From positions 1-64,000 of the forward strand of contig JAOTZC010000001.1 in assembly GCA_029861535.1 (NCBI GenBank): DNA of 64,000 nt. Direction: 5' to 3'. Under the pieces are notes generated by a model. That model saw nothing but the letters and a program-made list of their open reading frames with translations. It did no database searches and was not told the DNA's origin. Positions 8,388 through 18,263 of this stretch are shown one piece after another (positions within the stretch are counted from its first letter, which is position 1; each line of letters begins with the position of its first letter). Position numbers and translations under genes: made by a program. Source of the DNA: Gammaproteobacteria bacterium (lineage in GTDB: Bacteria > Pseudomonadota > Gammaproteobacteria > Steroidobacterales > Woeseiaceae).

Positions 8388-9932
8388 CTAGCCGAATGTC
8401 AGTTCGTAGCCGACGGCCCTTAGGTAGCTTTGTTCGCGGGTAAGGTCCGCGGCCGTCAACGCGTTTTCTTCAAGCCACGTCGGATCGAAACGCAGATCCA
8501 GGCTTTCGTCCGTGACTTTTAGTTCGATATTCACAATGTCGGCATCATGACGGCTGCGATTGAGCAAAACGGCAAGGCGCAACAACAGCGTGAGGCGTAG
8601 CGCAGTATTCCGCCATACGCGCGGAAGTTTTTTCAGAAAGCGGCTATCGACTTGATGGCGCTGACTACCGACCAGTGCCGCAAGAAATCGTTGCTCAGCA
8701 CGCGGAAAGCCAGGCATGTCAGCATGCTCCGCAACGTAGGCGCCATGTCGATGAAAATCGTCATGAGAAATATCGAGACCGATTTCATGAAGGTGGGCTG
8801 CCCAGTCAAGCATAACGGTAGCCAACTTCGACTCTAAGCTCCACGCTTCAGCGCATTGACGAAACAACATGTCTGCCGTTGCCGCAACGCGCATTGCCTG
8901 TGACGTATCGACAGAATACCGGGATGCCATCGCTCGTACGGTGCGCTCGCGAGCGTCTTCATCCTGCAACCGGCCCAGTAAGTCATACAACAGGCCTTCT
9001 CGCAGCGCTCCGTCGGACACACGCAATGACTTAATCCGCAACACGCCGATCAACTCCGCCAAAATCGCAAGCCCGCCCGGCCAGACCTGTGCACGCCTCT
9101 GTGTTAGTTCGCGGAGCGTTAAGTCTTCAATCGTTTCAAATCCAGCAACAAGTTCGATCAGTGCTTCAATCGTGCCAAGTGTTAATTCACCTGACTCCTG
9201 TATGCCTATCGATTGCGCGACGCGTTCAGTCGAGATAATCGTACCGGAGGTGCCAATAGCTTCGATATCGCCGGCATCACGAAAGAAGGCTTTCACCGGG
9301 CGCAGCTCGAGGCGTGCGGCGATTCTGGCTTTCTCAAGACGCTCTCGTGTTATGCGGCCGTCGGCAAAATACCGTTCAGTCATTGACACACAGCCCATGT
9401 GCAGGCTCTCGAGCGCCCGCGGAATTGAACCTTGCCCGAGAATGATTTCGGTGCTGCCACCCCCGATGTCGACGACCAGTCGCAAGCCGTCGTTCTTAGG
9501 CAGACTGTGAGTCACGCCGTTGTATATAAGTCGTGCCTCCTCGATGCCAGAAATAATATCGATGCGGTGGCCGAGCGCTGCCTCAGCTTCGGACAAAAAC
9601 ATGGTGTCCTCACGAGCGCGTCGGATGGTACTAGTACCGGCGGCGCGCACGCTAGCTGCTTGCATTGCCTGCAACCGCTCGCCGAATTGCGACAAACAAC
9701 TCAGCGCCCGCTCGCGCGCATCGTCGGAAATTTCACCGTCGTCGGAGAGACCTTCGGCCAGGCGCACGGTTTCGCGGAGGCGGTCGATGATAACGAGCTG
9801 GCCGTGGCGCAGCTCACCCACGATCATATGAAAGCTATTGGATCCAAGGTCAACGGCAGCGATAACCTCGGGCTGATTATGCCGGGGATCAGGCGGTGAA
9901 GGATTGTCCGCAGCCACAGGTCGTGGTCGCAT
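8388..9932 (-). CDS. ppx: exopolyphosphatase, Ppx/GppA family
   Basis: 514 residues, close to E. coli Ppx. The N-terminal ASKHA phosphatase fold shows [16 protein letters not shown] (phosphate loop, about residue 26) and [14 protein letters not shown] (about 150). The C-terminal half is helical and HD-like ([24 protein letters not shown]). It removes terminal phosphates from polyphosphate and may also act on pppGpp. The only ATG that keeps the first strand lies inside the end of erpA (44-base overlap). No start codon occurs between it and the conserved core, so the overlap is probably real. It converges on ppk1, so both sides of polyphosphate turnover are adjacent. Confidence 0.94.
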   Translation of the reverse strand: MRPRPVAADNPSPPDPRHNQPEVIAAVDLGSNSFHMIVGELRHGQLVIIDRLRETVRLAEGLSDDGEISDDARERALSCLSQFGERLQAMQAASVRAAGTSTIRRAREDTMFLSEAEAALGHRIDIISGIEEARLIYNGVTHSLPKNDGLRLVVDIGGGSTEIILGQGSIPRALESLHMGCVSMTERYFADGRITRERLEKARIAARLELRPVKAFFRDAGDIEAIGTSGTIISTERVAQSIGIQESGELTLGTIEALIELVAGFETIEDLTLRELTQRRAQVWPGGLAILAELIGVLRIKSLRVSDGALREGLLYDLLGRLQDEDARERTVRAMASRYSVDTSQAMRVAATADMLFRQCAEAWSLESKLATVMLDWAAHLHEIGLDISHDDFHRHGAYVAEHADMPGFPRAEQRFLAALVGSQRHQVDSRFLKKLPRVWRNTALRLTLLLRLAVLLNRSRHDADIVNIELKVTDESLDLRFDPTWLEENALTAADLTREQSYLRAVGYELTFG

Positions 9933-10245
9933 TGGGATTTCGTATCACGAATTGCGCTCCTTGCAAATCTTCCGTGTAATCTATCTCAGCACCCATCAGA
10001 TACTGCACACTCATCGGATCGACAATGAGCGTCACGCCTCGATTTTCAACTTGACTGTCACCGTCTTCGATGTTCTCGTCAAACGTAAAACCGTATTGAA
10101 AGCCCGAACACCCGCCACCTGAAATAAATACGCGCAGCTTAAGGTTGGGATTTTCTTCGTCCCTGATCAATTCGCTTACTTTCTCAGCCGCCGCATCGGT
10201 GAAGATCAGAGGCGGTGGCGCGTTTCCTATGTTTTGCGTTTGCAT
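9889..10245 (-). CDS. erpA: iron-sulfur cluster insertion protein ErpA
   Basis: 118 residues of the A-type carrier family. The three cluster-binding cysteines are in [11 protein letters not shown] and CGCGQSF near the C-terminus. It hands 2Fe-2S or 4Fe-4S clusters to apo-enzymes in the cytoplasm. It is followed closely by ppx on the same strand (overlapping) and preceded by the bactofilin gene 20 bases upstream. These genes therefore probably form one transcript with the coiled-coil membrane protein at 10721-11440. Confidence 0.95.
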   Translation of the reverse strand: MQTQNIGNAPPPLIFTDAAAEKVSELIRDEENPNLKLRVFISGGGCSGFQYGFTFDENIEDGDSQVENRGVTLIVDPMSVQYLMGAEIDYTEDLQGAQFVIRNPNATTTCGCGQSFTA

Positions 10246-10265
10246 GCTTGATTCTCTATTACGAC

Positions 10266-10691
10266 CTAGGCTTCGCTCGGCACCGCAGCAGATTCGTCGA
10301 TCTTTGCGGTTTGCTCGAGGAGCGGTACTTGCCCTTCGGGTTGATGAACGAGCTTGCCGTTGATTTCGGCGCCGATCGCCATTTCTATTAGATTGTAATA
10401 CACATTACCAATGATCCGAGCGCTGGATCCCAGAATTACGCGTTTGTTGGCAAACACGTCACCTTTGACCATGCCCTCGAGTAATACGTACGGAACCGTC
10501 ACACCGCCGTCCACCGTTGCGCCATCGGCAAGGCTCAGCGATGACTCGGAGTCCGGATCTGCTGACACGTTTCCGTGCACTATCCCATCGACATGCAGGC
10601 CACCAGTGAAATGCATATCACCGTTTACCCGGGTGTCGATTCCGACAATCGTATTTGCCGAGTTGTGCCTGTTTTTTCTGCGACCGAACAT
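10266..10691 (-). CDS. bactofilin (polymer-forming cytoskeletal protein)
   Basis: 141 residues. The short basic N-terminus (MFGRRKNR) is followed by the right-handed beta-helix typical of bactofilins. Glycine-spaced turns recur, as in [30 protein letters not shown] and [15 protein letters not shown]. Bactofilins self-assemble into filaments at the membrane and position wall-modifying enzymes. The gene lies between erpA and the coiled-coil membrane protein on the same strand, a neighbourhood I have seen in related gammaproteobacteria (from memory, not checked). Confidence 0.93.
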   Translation of the reverse strand: MFGRRKNRHNSANTIVGIDTRVNGDMHFTGGLHVDGIVHGNVSADPDSESSLSLADGATVDGGVTVPYVLLEGMVKGDVFANKRVILGSSARIIGNVYYNLIEMAIGAEINGKLVHQPEGQVPLLEQTAKIDESAAVPSEA

Positions 10692-10720
10692 TTATTTCTC
10701 CACTGCTGTCATTCAACGAC

Positions 10721-11440
10721 TCAGCTTTGACTCGACAACCAAGTGTAGCTTTCCTCGATGCTGGCAATCGAGCGAGTCTTCGACTCTACCTGAACAATAA
10801 TTCGTTCCGGCGTAAAACCGTCCGGCAATACGACCTGGCGATCAAAATCCTGAAAGTAGCGAAATGAGAAAGCCCACTTTTGCTCGCCCTCTTTCGGTAA
10901 CAGCTCGCTGTAGTTGTATGATTTCTCCACGCCGTTTTCAACGCCGGCTATACTCAATTTTACATTGCCGGACACTTTGCGATCGTGCTTCATGGCCTGT
11001 ACGAGTACCAGTCGAATCTTGTATTCACGTTCCGCGTTTCCACGTGACAGTCGAAAATCCTGTACGCGCAAGCCCGACTTGCCATCGGCCGGCGAGACGA
11101 TGCCTCGATAAAACGCGATAGCATCCTGCTGCTCCTGAATCTTTGCCTGCAGCTCCGTCAAGCTCACCTCTACCTGCGTGTAGGCCTCACGATCAATATT
11201 GCGGTGCGTCTCCAAAAGCGCAATTTGCTCATTGAGCGCAATGATCTCATTTTCAAGCACGTCAATGCGATTCTCAAAGGCCTGTCGCTCTTCGGCGACA
11301 GCGATTACGTCGTAACCAGCCTGAATGCGGCCGAACTCAAATACCAGATAGCTGGCGCCCAGTATCAGCGCAACTATGACAGCGCGAACGGCGATTATGC
11401 GTGGCGCAGTACGACTGGTTTTCGATGCGAGTTTTGCCAC
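10721..11440 (-). CDS. membrane-anchored coiled-coil protein (DUF6776-like)
   Basis: 239 residues. One transmembrane helix (VRAVIVALILGASYLVFEFG, ~18-37) is followed by a long coiled coil (about 50-105, rich in E, Q and L heptads). A C-terminal beta-rich domain contains GLRVQDFRLSRGN and VQAMKHDRKVSGNVKLSI. It resembles the DUF6776 family, which has no known function. The family and its position next to a bactofilin suggest a role at the cell envelope, which is inference. RBS and start appear standard (MAKLASKTSR). Confidence 0.8.
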   Translation of the reverse strand: MAKLASKTSRTAPRIIAVRAVIVALILGASYLVFEFGRIQAGYDVIAVAEERQAFENRIDVLENEIIALNEQIALLETHRNIDREAYTQVEVSLTELQAKIQEQQDAIAFYRGIVSPADGKSGLRVQDFRLSRGNAEREYKIRLVLVQAMKHDRKVSGNVKLSIAGVENGVEKSYNYSELLPKEGEQKWAFSFRYFQDFDRQVVLPDGFTPERIIVQVESKTRSIASIEESYTWLSSQS

Positions 11441-11567
11441 TTTTCTCTGAGAGCGCCTGGAAAAGACGTTATGTTACGCGTAGGCCGGCGCAAACAGAAG
11501 TGCGCCACGTCACGTTTGCGGCAGTTGATTCGCGTCAATCGGCAGCCATCGTTTATGCTCTCGCCAC

Positions 11568-12005
11568 ATGAATGCGCTTGCGCCTTATTACCTGATATTC
11601 AAAGCCCTGCATGTAGCCTTCATGGTCACCTGGTTTGCCGGGCTTTTTTATCTGCCGCGTCTGTTTATTTATCATACCGAGGCATCCGACGCTGTTGGCC
11701 GACAACGATTTATGGTCATGGAGAATCGATTGTTCGGCATCATGACGATCGGCGCGGTGCTGACGGCCGTCTTTGGAGTCGTTCTACTCGGTATCAATCA
11801 CGCGCTCATTGTCACAGCTTGGTTTCAGGTCAAACTCGCGCTAATTGTCGGGCTGATCGTCTACCATTATCGCTGCTATGGCTGGATTGTGCGGCTACGT
11901 GAGACCGATGCAAAAGCAGATAGCCGGTGGTTACGTTGGTTCAATGAAATTCCGGTCATATTCTTGCTCAGCATTATTATTCTTGCAGTAACCAAAGCGT
12001 TTTAG
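11568..12005 (+). CDS. hemJ: HemJ-type protoporphyrinogen IX oxidase (CopD-like)
   Basis: 145 residues, four membrane helices. Conserved family blocks are visible: FKALHVAFMVTWFAGLFYLP (with the heme-binding His), YLPRLFIYH, and WLRWFNEIPVIFLLSIIILA near the end. HemJ oxidises protoporphyrinogen IX in the penultimate step of heme synthesis in many bacteria that lack HemG or HemY. It stands alone, converging on rppH with adjacent stop codons (12005/12006). Confidence 0.9.
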   Translation: MNALAPYYLIFKALHVAFMVTWFAGLFYLPRLFIYHTEASDAVGRQRFMVMENRLFGIMTIGAVLTAVFGVVLLGINHALIVTAWFQVKLALIVGLIVYHYRCYGWIVRLRETDAKADSRWLRWFNEIPVIFLLSIIILAVTKAF

Positions 12006-12590
12006 CTAGGGCATCTCGTCGCGCGCGCGAATTGTTTTTTCGATGTCCTTATCGAAGACAGCGCGCCAACGTCGGGGCCACCAGCGCGGTCGAGGCGGCA
12101 GACCTTCCGGAAACACCGTTGATCCGAGTTCATGAAGCGCACTCGCATAAACCCGACGTTTGAAATAGATCACTTCATTGACCGGTCGCCAGAAATCGAC
12201 CCATCGGACACGATCAAACTCCGGTTGATCACATCGATCAAAGCGCACCTTGTCCGCAGACGAAATTAGTTTCAACATGAACCAGCGCTGCTTCTGGCCA
12301 ATGCAGAGCGGTTTAGAGTGTCGGCGAACGAACTTGTCGGGAAGTCGGTAGCGCAACCAATCGCGTGTAACACCCAGTATTTCTACATGCTGTGACTCGA
12401 GCCCGACCTCTTCTTCGAGCTCGCGATACATAGCGGCCTGGGGATCTTCGCCGCGCAACATGCCTCCCTGCGGAAACTGCCAGCCCTTTGCGCCGACGCG
12501 TCCGCCCAAGAGCAGCCGGCCATCTGTATTGGAGAGGATGATACCGACGTTCGCGCGGAACCCCTCATCGTCGATCCAATCGTTGCTCAT
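12006..12590 (-). CDS. rppH: RNA pyrophosphohydrolase (Nudix)
   Basis: 194 residues. The Nudix box is complete (GGMLRGEDPQAAMYRELEEE, then VGL, ~residues 42-64). Family-specific blocks are RANVGIILSN, KGWQFPQGG, TRDWLRYRLP and CIGQKQRWFMLKL. RppH removes pyrophosphate from mRNA 5' ends and so triggers RNase E decay. The C-terminus is about 20 residues longer and more basic than in E. coli, ending in an arginine- and tryptophan-rich tail. It diverges from the B12 permease gene with only 72 bases between, so both promoters must share that space. Confidence 0.95.
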   Translation of the reverse strand: MSNDWIDDEGFRANVGIILSNTDGRLLLGGRVGAKGWQFPQGGMLRGEDPQAAMYRELEEEVGLESQHVEILGVTRDWLRYRLPDKFVRRHSKPLCIGQKQRWFMLKLISSADKVRFDRCDQPEFDRVRWVDFWRPVNEVIYFKRRVYASALHELGSTVFPEGLPPRPRWWPRRWRAVFDKDIEKTIRARDEMP

Positions 12591-12662
12591 AGCAACCGAG
12601 AAAAAAAACTATAACTGCGGTTTACTTTACACTAATACAGATTCGGATTGGCGGAGAATGCT

Positions 12663-13646
12663 TTGCTACGGTTACGACAGTCGACCATTTTTGTGGCGTT
12701 AGTGGCCATTGTCATCGCGGCACTACTAATTGCGCTCGCCACAGGCAGCGCCAACGTCGGATTTGAGGATGCTATTAGCGCACTCAGTGGCAAGGCGAGC
12801 GTTGAGATTCAAGCATTGGTTATTGAGCTGCGGCTGCCTCGAGCGTTGACGGCATTCGCCGTCGGCGGCCTGCTGGCTGTCGCCGGTGTGTTGATGCAGG
12901 TGTTACTTAGAAACCCACTCGCCGATCCGTACATTCTTGGCACCTCCGGCGGCGCAGCCGTCGCCGCCCTGACTGCCATGCTGCTCGGCTTTTCGGGTTT
13001 GATAATTGACGTTGCCGCTTTTAGCGGCGCGCTGGCTGCGACTGTGCTGGTGTTTTCGATTGCGCGCGGCACAGGTAGCTGGACGCCGACACGATTGCTG
13101 CTCACCGGTGTCGTACTGGCTGCGGGCTTTAGCGCAGCAACGACGATGTTGCTTGCGCTTAGCCCGGAGCATCAGCTGCGTGGCATGCTGTTTTGGTTGA
13201 TGGGCGATTTGAGTTTCGCGTTCCATCCAGCACGAACGCTTTGGCTGTTGGCCGCGTTGACCTTGGCTGCAACGCTCGCCGCGCGGCACCTGAATGTACT
13301 TGCGCGTGGCGAGCTGCAAGCCGCAATCGTCGGCCTGCCCGTCACCGGCTTTCGTTATTTGGTATTCGTCGCCTCATCGCTGGCAACGGCGCTGGCGGTC
13401 ACGACAGTCGGCGTCATCGGTTTTGTGGGTCTCGTTGTACCGCATTTGATCCGCATGCTCATCGGCAGCGACCATCGTATTGTCGTTCCCGCCTCCGCTC
13501 TGGCTGGCGGTGCGTTGTTAGTGATCGCTGACACGCTGTCCCGAACGATGATGGCGCCACGGCAGCTACCAGTCGGCGCGCTCACCGCGGCAATCGGCGT
13601 GCCGTTATTTCTGATCCTAATGAGTCGCAGCCAAAACTATCGCTGA
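12663..13646 (+). CDS. btuC: FecCD/BtuC-family ABC transporter permease, probably vitamin B12
   Basis: About 327 residues with the 9-10 hydrophobic helices of the FecCD family. Conserved blocks are LRLPRALTAFAVGGLLAVAG, VLMQVLLRNPLADPYILGTSGG, GFVGLVVPHLIRMLIG and RQLPVGALTAAIGVPLFLILM. I place the start at TTG 12663, because GGAG lies six bases upstream. A TTG at 12648 is the alternative and lacks a ribosome site. The partners are not adjacent: a matching ATPase lies at 26613 and a B12-binding lipoprotein at 31518. The next-door binding protein (13685) belongs to a different transporter class, so B12 is the best guess for the substrate. Confidence 0.85.
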   Translation: MLRLRQSTIFVALVAIVIAALLIALATGSANVGFEDAISALSGKASVEIQALVIELRLPRALTAFAVGGLLAVAGVLMQVLLRNPLADPYILGTSGGAAVAALTAMLLGFSGLIIDVAAFSGALAATVLVFSIARGTGSWTPTRLLLTGVVLAAGFSAATTMLLALSPEHQLRGMLFWLMGDLSFAFHPARTLWLLAALTLAATLAARHLNVLARGELQAAIVGLPVTGFRYLVFVASSLATALAVTTVGVIGFVGLVVPHLIRMLIGSDHRIVVPASALAGGALLVIADTLSRTMMAPRQLPVGALTAAIGVPLFLILMSRSQNYR

Positions 13647-13684
13647 GCGCGGGCGACTGAAGCTCGGCACTTTGGGCTTGGCAA

Positions 13685-14662
13685 TTACCGGTAGCCGGCA
13701 CGTTCGGCTAGCTTGATCGCATCCTCAGCACGCCATGCCGCCACGGCAACGTTGCGGGTCGACAGCTTGTCGCCCATGAAATCTCCCGCGTGCGAACTCA
13801 AGAACCATTCGATGAGCCGCTGTGCCGACTCGGGTTCGCGCGCGTGGCGCGCGACACCGAATCCTTCGATGTCAGTAAAAGCAGGCTGTGGAACAAAAAA
13901 CCGAATGCTCTTGTTGTCGCCAGCATTTACGCCTGCGTATTTCTCCGGCAATGCGACAATTCCTAGCGCACAAGTTCCGGCGTCAATAGCGGCGAGTAAA
14001 TCGGCGTCGGATTCGAAAGTGGGCAATGCGAGATTTCTCACCCATCCTCTTACGAGAATCTCGGCAGGACGCACGCCGAGTTCATCGATCAGCATAGCGA
14101 TCAGCGATCGATTGACCGCCAGCGACGACGAAGACAGGCATACACTGCCATACTGACTCTCATCGGCGAGACTCTCATAGCCGGCGAGAACCGATGCATC
14201 TACGACGTGGGAATCGTACGCAATAGCCGCAGCGCGAGCGCTAACGGCCACCCAGGTACCATCCGGGTCGCGCAGATGCGCGGGCACCTGTGCATCGATG
14301 GTACGGATAAGGGACTCGCTTGTGAGCGGTCGCAATGCGCCTTCTTCGGCCGCCTTCCAAATACTGAGAACATCCGGCGATAACAACACATCTGCGGGCG
14401 GCGAACCACGATCATTGATCACATCGTCTACAGATGTCTTGGCATCTGCATGTCGCACCGTGACTCGAATACCGGTCTCGCGAGTAAAGTCCGCGAACAG
14501 AGACGGCAGGTAAGCTTCATCGTCGTGCGTCGCGTAGACAACGACAGGTTCGAGGCGAAAGGAATCGGACTGCTCTGACGCCGAACCTGGCGCCGTTGAC
14601 TCGTTGCCGCAAGCGACTATGAAAAACATAAGGATCGGCAATCCAAACAGGCGAGGTCTCAC
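13685..14662 (-). CDS. solute-binding lipoprotein, Fe(3+)-binding (FbpA/FutA) type fold
   Basis: About 325 residues. The start is placed at GTG 14662, which overlaps the TGA of the upstream diguanylate cyclase (GTGA). This gives a lipoprotein signal (GLPILMFFIVAC) directly. The mature part has the type-2 periplasmic binding fold: VVVYATHDDEAYLPSLFADF, TGIRVTVRHADAK, ADVLLSPDVLSIWKAAEEG. In true ferric-binding proteins a Tyr-Tyr pair follows the GIALGN-like strand. Here that spot reads GIVALPEKYAG, so iron may not be the ligand. No permease or ATPase lies nearby, so it is an orphan. Confidence 0.75.
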   Translation of the reverse strand: MRPRLFGLPILMFFIVACGNESTAPGSASEQSDSFRLEPVVVYATHDDEAYLPSLFADFTRETGIRVTVRHADAKTSVDDVINDRGSPPADVLLSPDVLSIWKAAEEGALRPLTSESLIRTIDAQVPAHLRDPDGTWVAVSARAAAIAYDSHVVDASVLAGYESLADESQYGSVCLSSSSLAVNRSLIAMLIDELGVRPAEILVRGWVRNLALPTFESDADLLAAIDAGTCALGIVALPEKYAGVNAGDNKSIRFFVPQPAFTDIEGFGVARHAREPESAQRLIEWFLSSHAGDFMGDKLSTRNVAVAAWRAEDAIKLAERAGYR

Positions 14663-15762
14663 ACGGCACCATCGACCACAATGCAATCGCGCCCATCTGC
14701 CTTGGCTTTGTACAACGCAACGTCTGCGCGGGCGACAAGCGAATCGCCGATTGTTTTTAGGTCAGTTGCTTGCGACGGCGGCGAAACTCCGGCAATGCCA
14801 ATCGATGCGGTGATCGTCGTTTCCTCATCGTTTGGCAACGCAAACGGTGTTGCTGAGATTGCCGTTCGTATTCGGTCGGCAAGACATTCGCCATCGTCGG
14901 TCCCCGTATCCGGCAACAGCACAACAAATTCTTCGCCGCCGTAGCGCGCCGCAATGTCGCTTACGCGGACCTGCGTCTCGATACGGTGTGCGAGTTCTCG
15001 AAGCACGGCATCGCCGGCAGCGTGACCCCAGGTATCGTTGACGCGTTTGAAATGATCGACATCGAGCATCAGGCAAACGAGGTTGTCGCCATTACGACTT
15101 GCGCGTGCCAGCTCTTCTTTCATGCGCAGCTGCAGGTAACGGCGATTGTGCCAGCCAGTTAATACATCGGTGAAACCGCTGCGCAACAGTCGCGCGCGAT
15201 TGACGACATTTTCAATACTGTAGCTGGCGATAACGCCGAGGTGAGCTAGAAAGTCGCTCGCAAGGTGCCGCGTGAATCGCTGCGGGTCGCTACTACCGAG
15301 GTTGATGCTACCGATCAGTCTGCCACGATGAATTAGTGGGATCATCGCGACACTGGCAAGGTCGCAGGCTGTCGGGAATATCAGCTGATGGTCACAAGCC
15401 GCATATGGGCCCAGCCATGGTTGCCGTAGTGCAATGTACTGCGGCGCGAGCCCAGTCAAAGACTCGACGATAATCAGGTTGTCAATATCTTCTGTCGGCG
15501 TCCCGGCGGCCAGCAGAAGATGACGAAGGTCATGATCGGGATCACAAATGACGAGGCTGACGTATTGCAAGTTATAACTCGAACGCAATCCGTCGATTAG
15601 CTCGCCAAATAACGTGGTCAGATCATCCGCCTGCAACAAGCGTAGCTCGCGCTGTTGCGACCGGCGCATTTTATCTTCGTTGTGGGCAGCTGCAGCCGTT
15701 ATTTCATCGAGTTGCTGCTGCGTTGCTTCAAGCCGCGCCCCCAGATCTTCGGCAGTGCTCAT
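14659..15762 (-). CDS. diguanylate cyclase, GAF-like sensor plus GGDEF
   Basis: 367 residues. A short N-terminal coiled coil (to ~50) leads into a GAF/DUF484-like domain (~55-190: VSLVICDPDHDLRHL, MIPLIHRGRLIGSINLGS). The GGDEF domain (~200-365) has the active motif ARYGGEEF and an intact product-inhibition site RVSD five residues before GGEEF. It should make c-di-GMP and be product-inhibited. There is no membrane helix, so it is cytoplasmic. It lies between tyrA (90 bases upstream) and the binding lipoprotein, whose start overlaps its stop, implying translational coupling. Confidence 0.93.
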   Translation of the reverse strand: MSTAEDLGARLEATQQQLDEITAAAAHNEDKMRRSQQRELRLLQADDLTTLFGELIDGLRSSYNLQYVSLVICDPDHDLRHLLLAAGTPTEDIDNLIIVESLTGLAPQYIALRQPWLGPYAACDHQLIFPTACDLASVAMIPLIHRGRLIGSINLGSSDPQRFTRHLASDFLAHLGVIASYSIENVVNRARLLRSGFTDVLTGWHNRRYLQLRMKEELARASRNGDNLVCLMLDVDHFKRVNDTWGHAAGDAVLRELAHRIETQVRVSDIAARYGGEEFVVLLPDTGTDDGECLADRIRTAISATPFALPNDEETTITASIGIAGVSPPSQATDLKTIGDSLVARADVALYKAKADGRDCIVVDGAV

Positions 15763-15852
15763 GCGCCAGACTCCTCTCCCCGAACGCCGCTTCTTTTACC
15801 AGAATCAACCGGCCACGTCGCGCGGGCTGTCGGCATTTTGGAAAATATGAGA

Positions 15853-16938
15853 TCAGCCGCGCATCGCAAAATACTCGCGCCCATTCTCCATCAACTCGAC
15901 AAAACCATCCTCATCGCCATCAGCAACAAGTTCGCGAATTCGCGTGGTGGCATCGGCAAGTGCATCCAAAGCTCTAAGCCCAAACTTGTTAAGGTGCTGA
16001 ATCTCGAAGTAAAGATGCGGGTTATCCTGCGCCACGGCCTCGGACACGAGCAGCTGTGAATCGAATGTCGTCGACGACAGTCGCGCGAGTTTCGGCGCTG
16101 CCTCGCCGCTCTCGGCCAACGCGGTGAAGAACGCGATATTGAGTGCGTGCGACAGGCCAAGAACGTAGGCGATCAGCCGATCGTGATCATCGAGGCCCAT
16201 GTCGAGCTGCTCAACCATAGTCGCACCGAAAAGGTCTTTGATTTGAGCCGTCGCCGTGTCGCAGCCAACGTCGCAGACAATCAAATGGCGGCCAGACAAT
16301 AGGCGTGTGTCGGGACCGTACATCGGGTGCAGGGAGGCTACCTGGCAGCCCGCATTCTTCAGCTCCCGCAGCCCGTCGACTAACGGCGATTTTAGCGAGC
16401 CGATATCGAAGATCAGCCCCGCAGGTTTCAGCACCGCCAACTGAGCGAGAATCCGACCGGAAACGGCAAGCGGCGCGGCAACGACGATCACGTCATAGTC
16501 AACGCCGGCGTCGGTCCAGGTGTTAAATTGCCCCGGCCCGTCGTCGACATTCGGATCGGCAAGCGTCGTGCTAAAGCCCTGTGATGCGAAGAAATCGGCA
16601 AACCAACCGCCCATCTTGCCGGCACCGCCAATTATGAGGGCCCGACGTCCGTCTCCCTTGCCCTCCGCGATAACGCGGTCTCGCTCCTGGCTTTCGAGCG
16701 ACGACCGAATCAACTGCCGCAATATATTCTCGGCAAGGTCCGGATCGACATCCAGTGCATCCGCCAATGTTCGTCCCCGGTCGAGCACATCCTTCTCACG
16801 GGCATAGTCGCGTGTCGCTGTTCCAACGCTACGTTTGTTGCGACCGATGTCGCCGACGATCCGCTGACGCTCGGCAATCAATTCGACGATCTGACGATCG
16901 ACGGCCGAAAGCTTACTTCGCAGGTCTTCGAGGCTCAT
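15853..16938 (-). CDS. tyrA: bifunctional chorismate mutase / prephenate dehydrogenase (T-protein)
   Basis: 361 residues. Residues ~1-90 form an AroQ chorismate mutase: LRSKLSAVDRQIVELIAERQ with the catalytic Arg and Lys in RNKRS, and AREKDVLDRG. The dehydrogenase begins at the Rossmann motif ALIIGGAGKMGGWFADFF (~100) and continues with GSLKSPLVDGL and SLHPMYGPDTRLLSGRHLIV. It converts chorismate via prephenate to 4-hydroxyphenylpyruvate for tyrosine synthesis and is probably inhibited by tyrosine. The size matches the E. coli T-protein. It is transcribed leftward ahead of the diguanylate cyclase and diverges from frmA. Confidence 0.95.
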   Translation of the reverse strand: MSLEDLRSKLSAVDRQIVELIAERQRIVGDIGRNKRSVGTATRDYAREKDVLDRGRTLADALDVDPDLAENILRQLIRSSLESQERDRVIAEGKGDGRRALIIGGAGKMGGWFADFFASQGFSTTLADPNVDDGPGQFNTWTDAGVDYDVIVVAAPLAVSGRILAQLAVLKPAGLIFDIGSLKSPLVDGLRELKNAGCQVASLHPMYGPDTRLLSGRHLIVCDVGCDTATAQIKDLFGATMVEQLDMGLDDHDRLIAYVLGLSHALNIAFFTALAESGEAAPKLARLSSTTFDSQLLVSEAVAQDNPHLYFEIQHLNKFGLRALDALADATTRIRELVADGDEDGFVELMENGREYFAMRG

Positions 16939-17105
16939 GTCCGTGTATCTCGTGGAGGTTTATGACACTGGCCGTTTTACAGGAGATTTGTCGACAGGGG
17001 CAAGCAACCAGACGTTTTCCTGATGCGGCGATCTGTTGCGCGAGGCCCAATCGTGCGAATATTCTGAGTCCGGCAACTCATGAATACGCACGCCATCCAA
17101 GGTGA

Positions 17106-18230
<1,125 letters not shown>

Positions 18231-18263
18231 TCGCGGGGCTCACTCGGTTGCTGCGGTGATGCG

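Noticed and set aside
8371-8388. Terminator between the converging ppk1 and ppx
   Set aside because: Only 16 bases separate the stops and no clear hairpin with a T run is visible.
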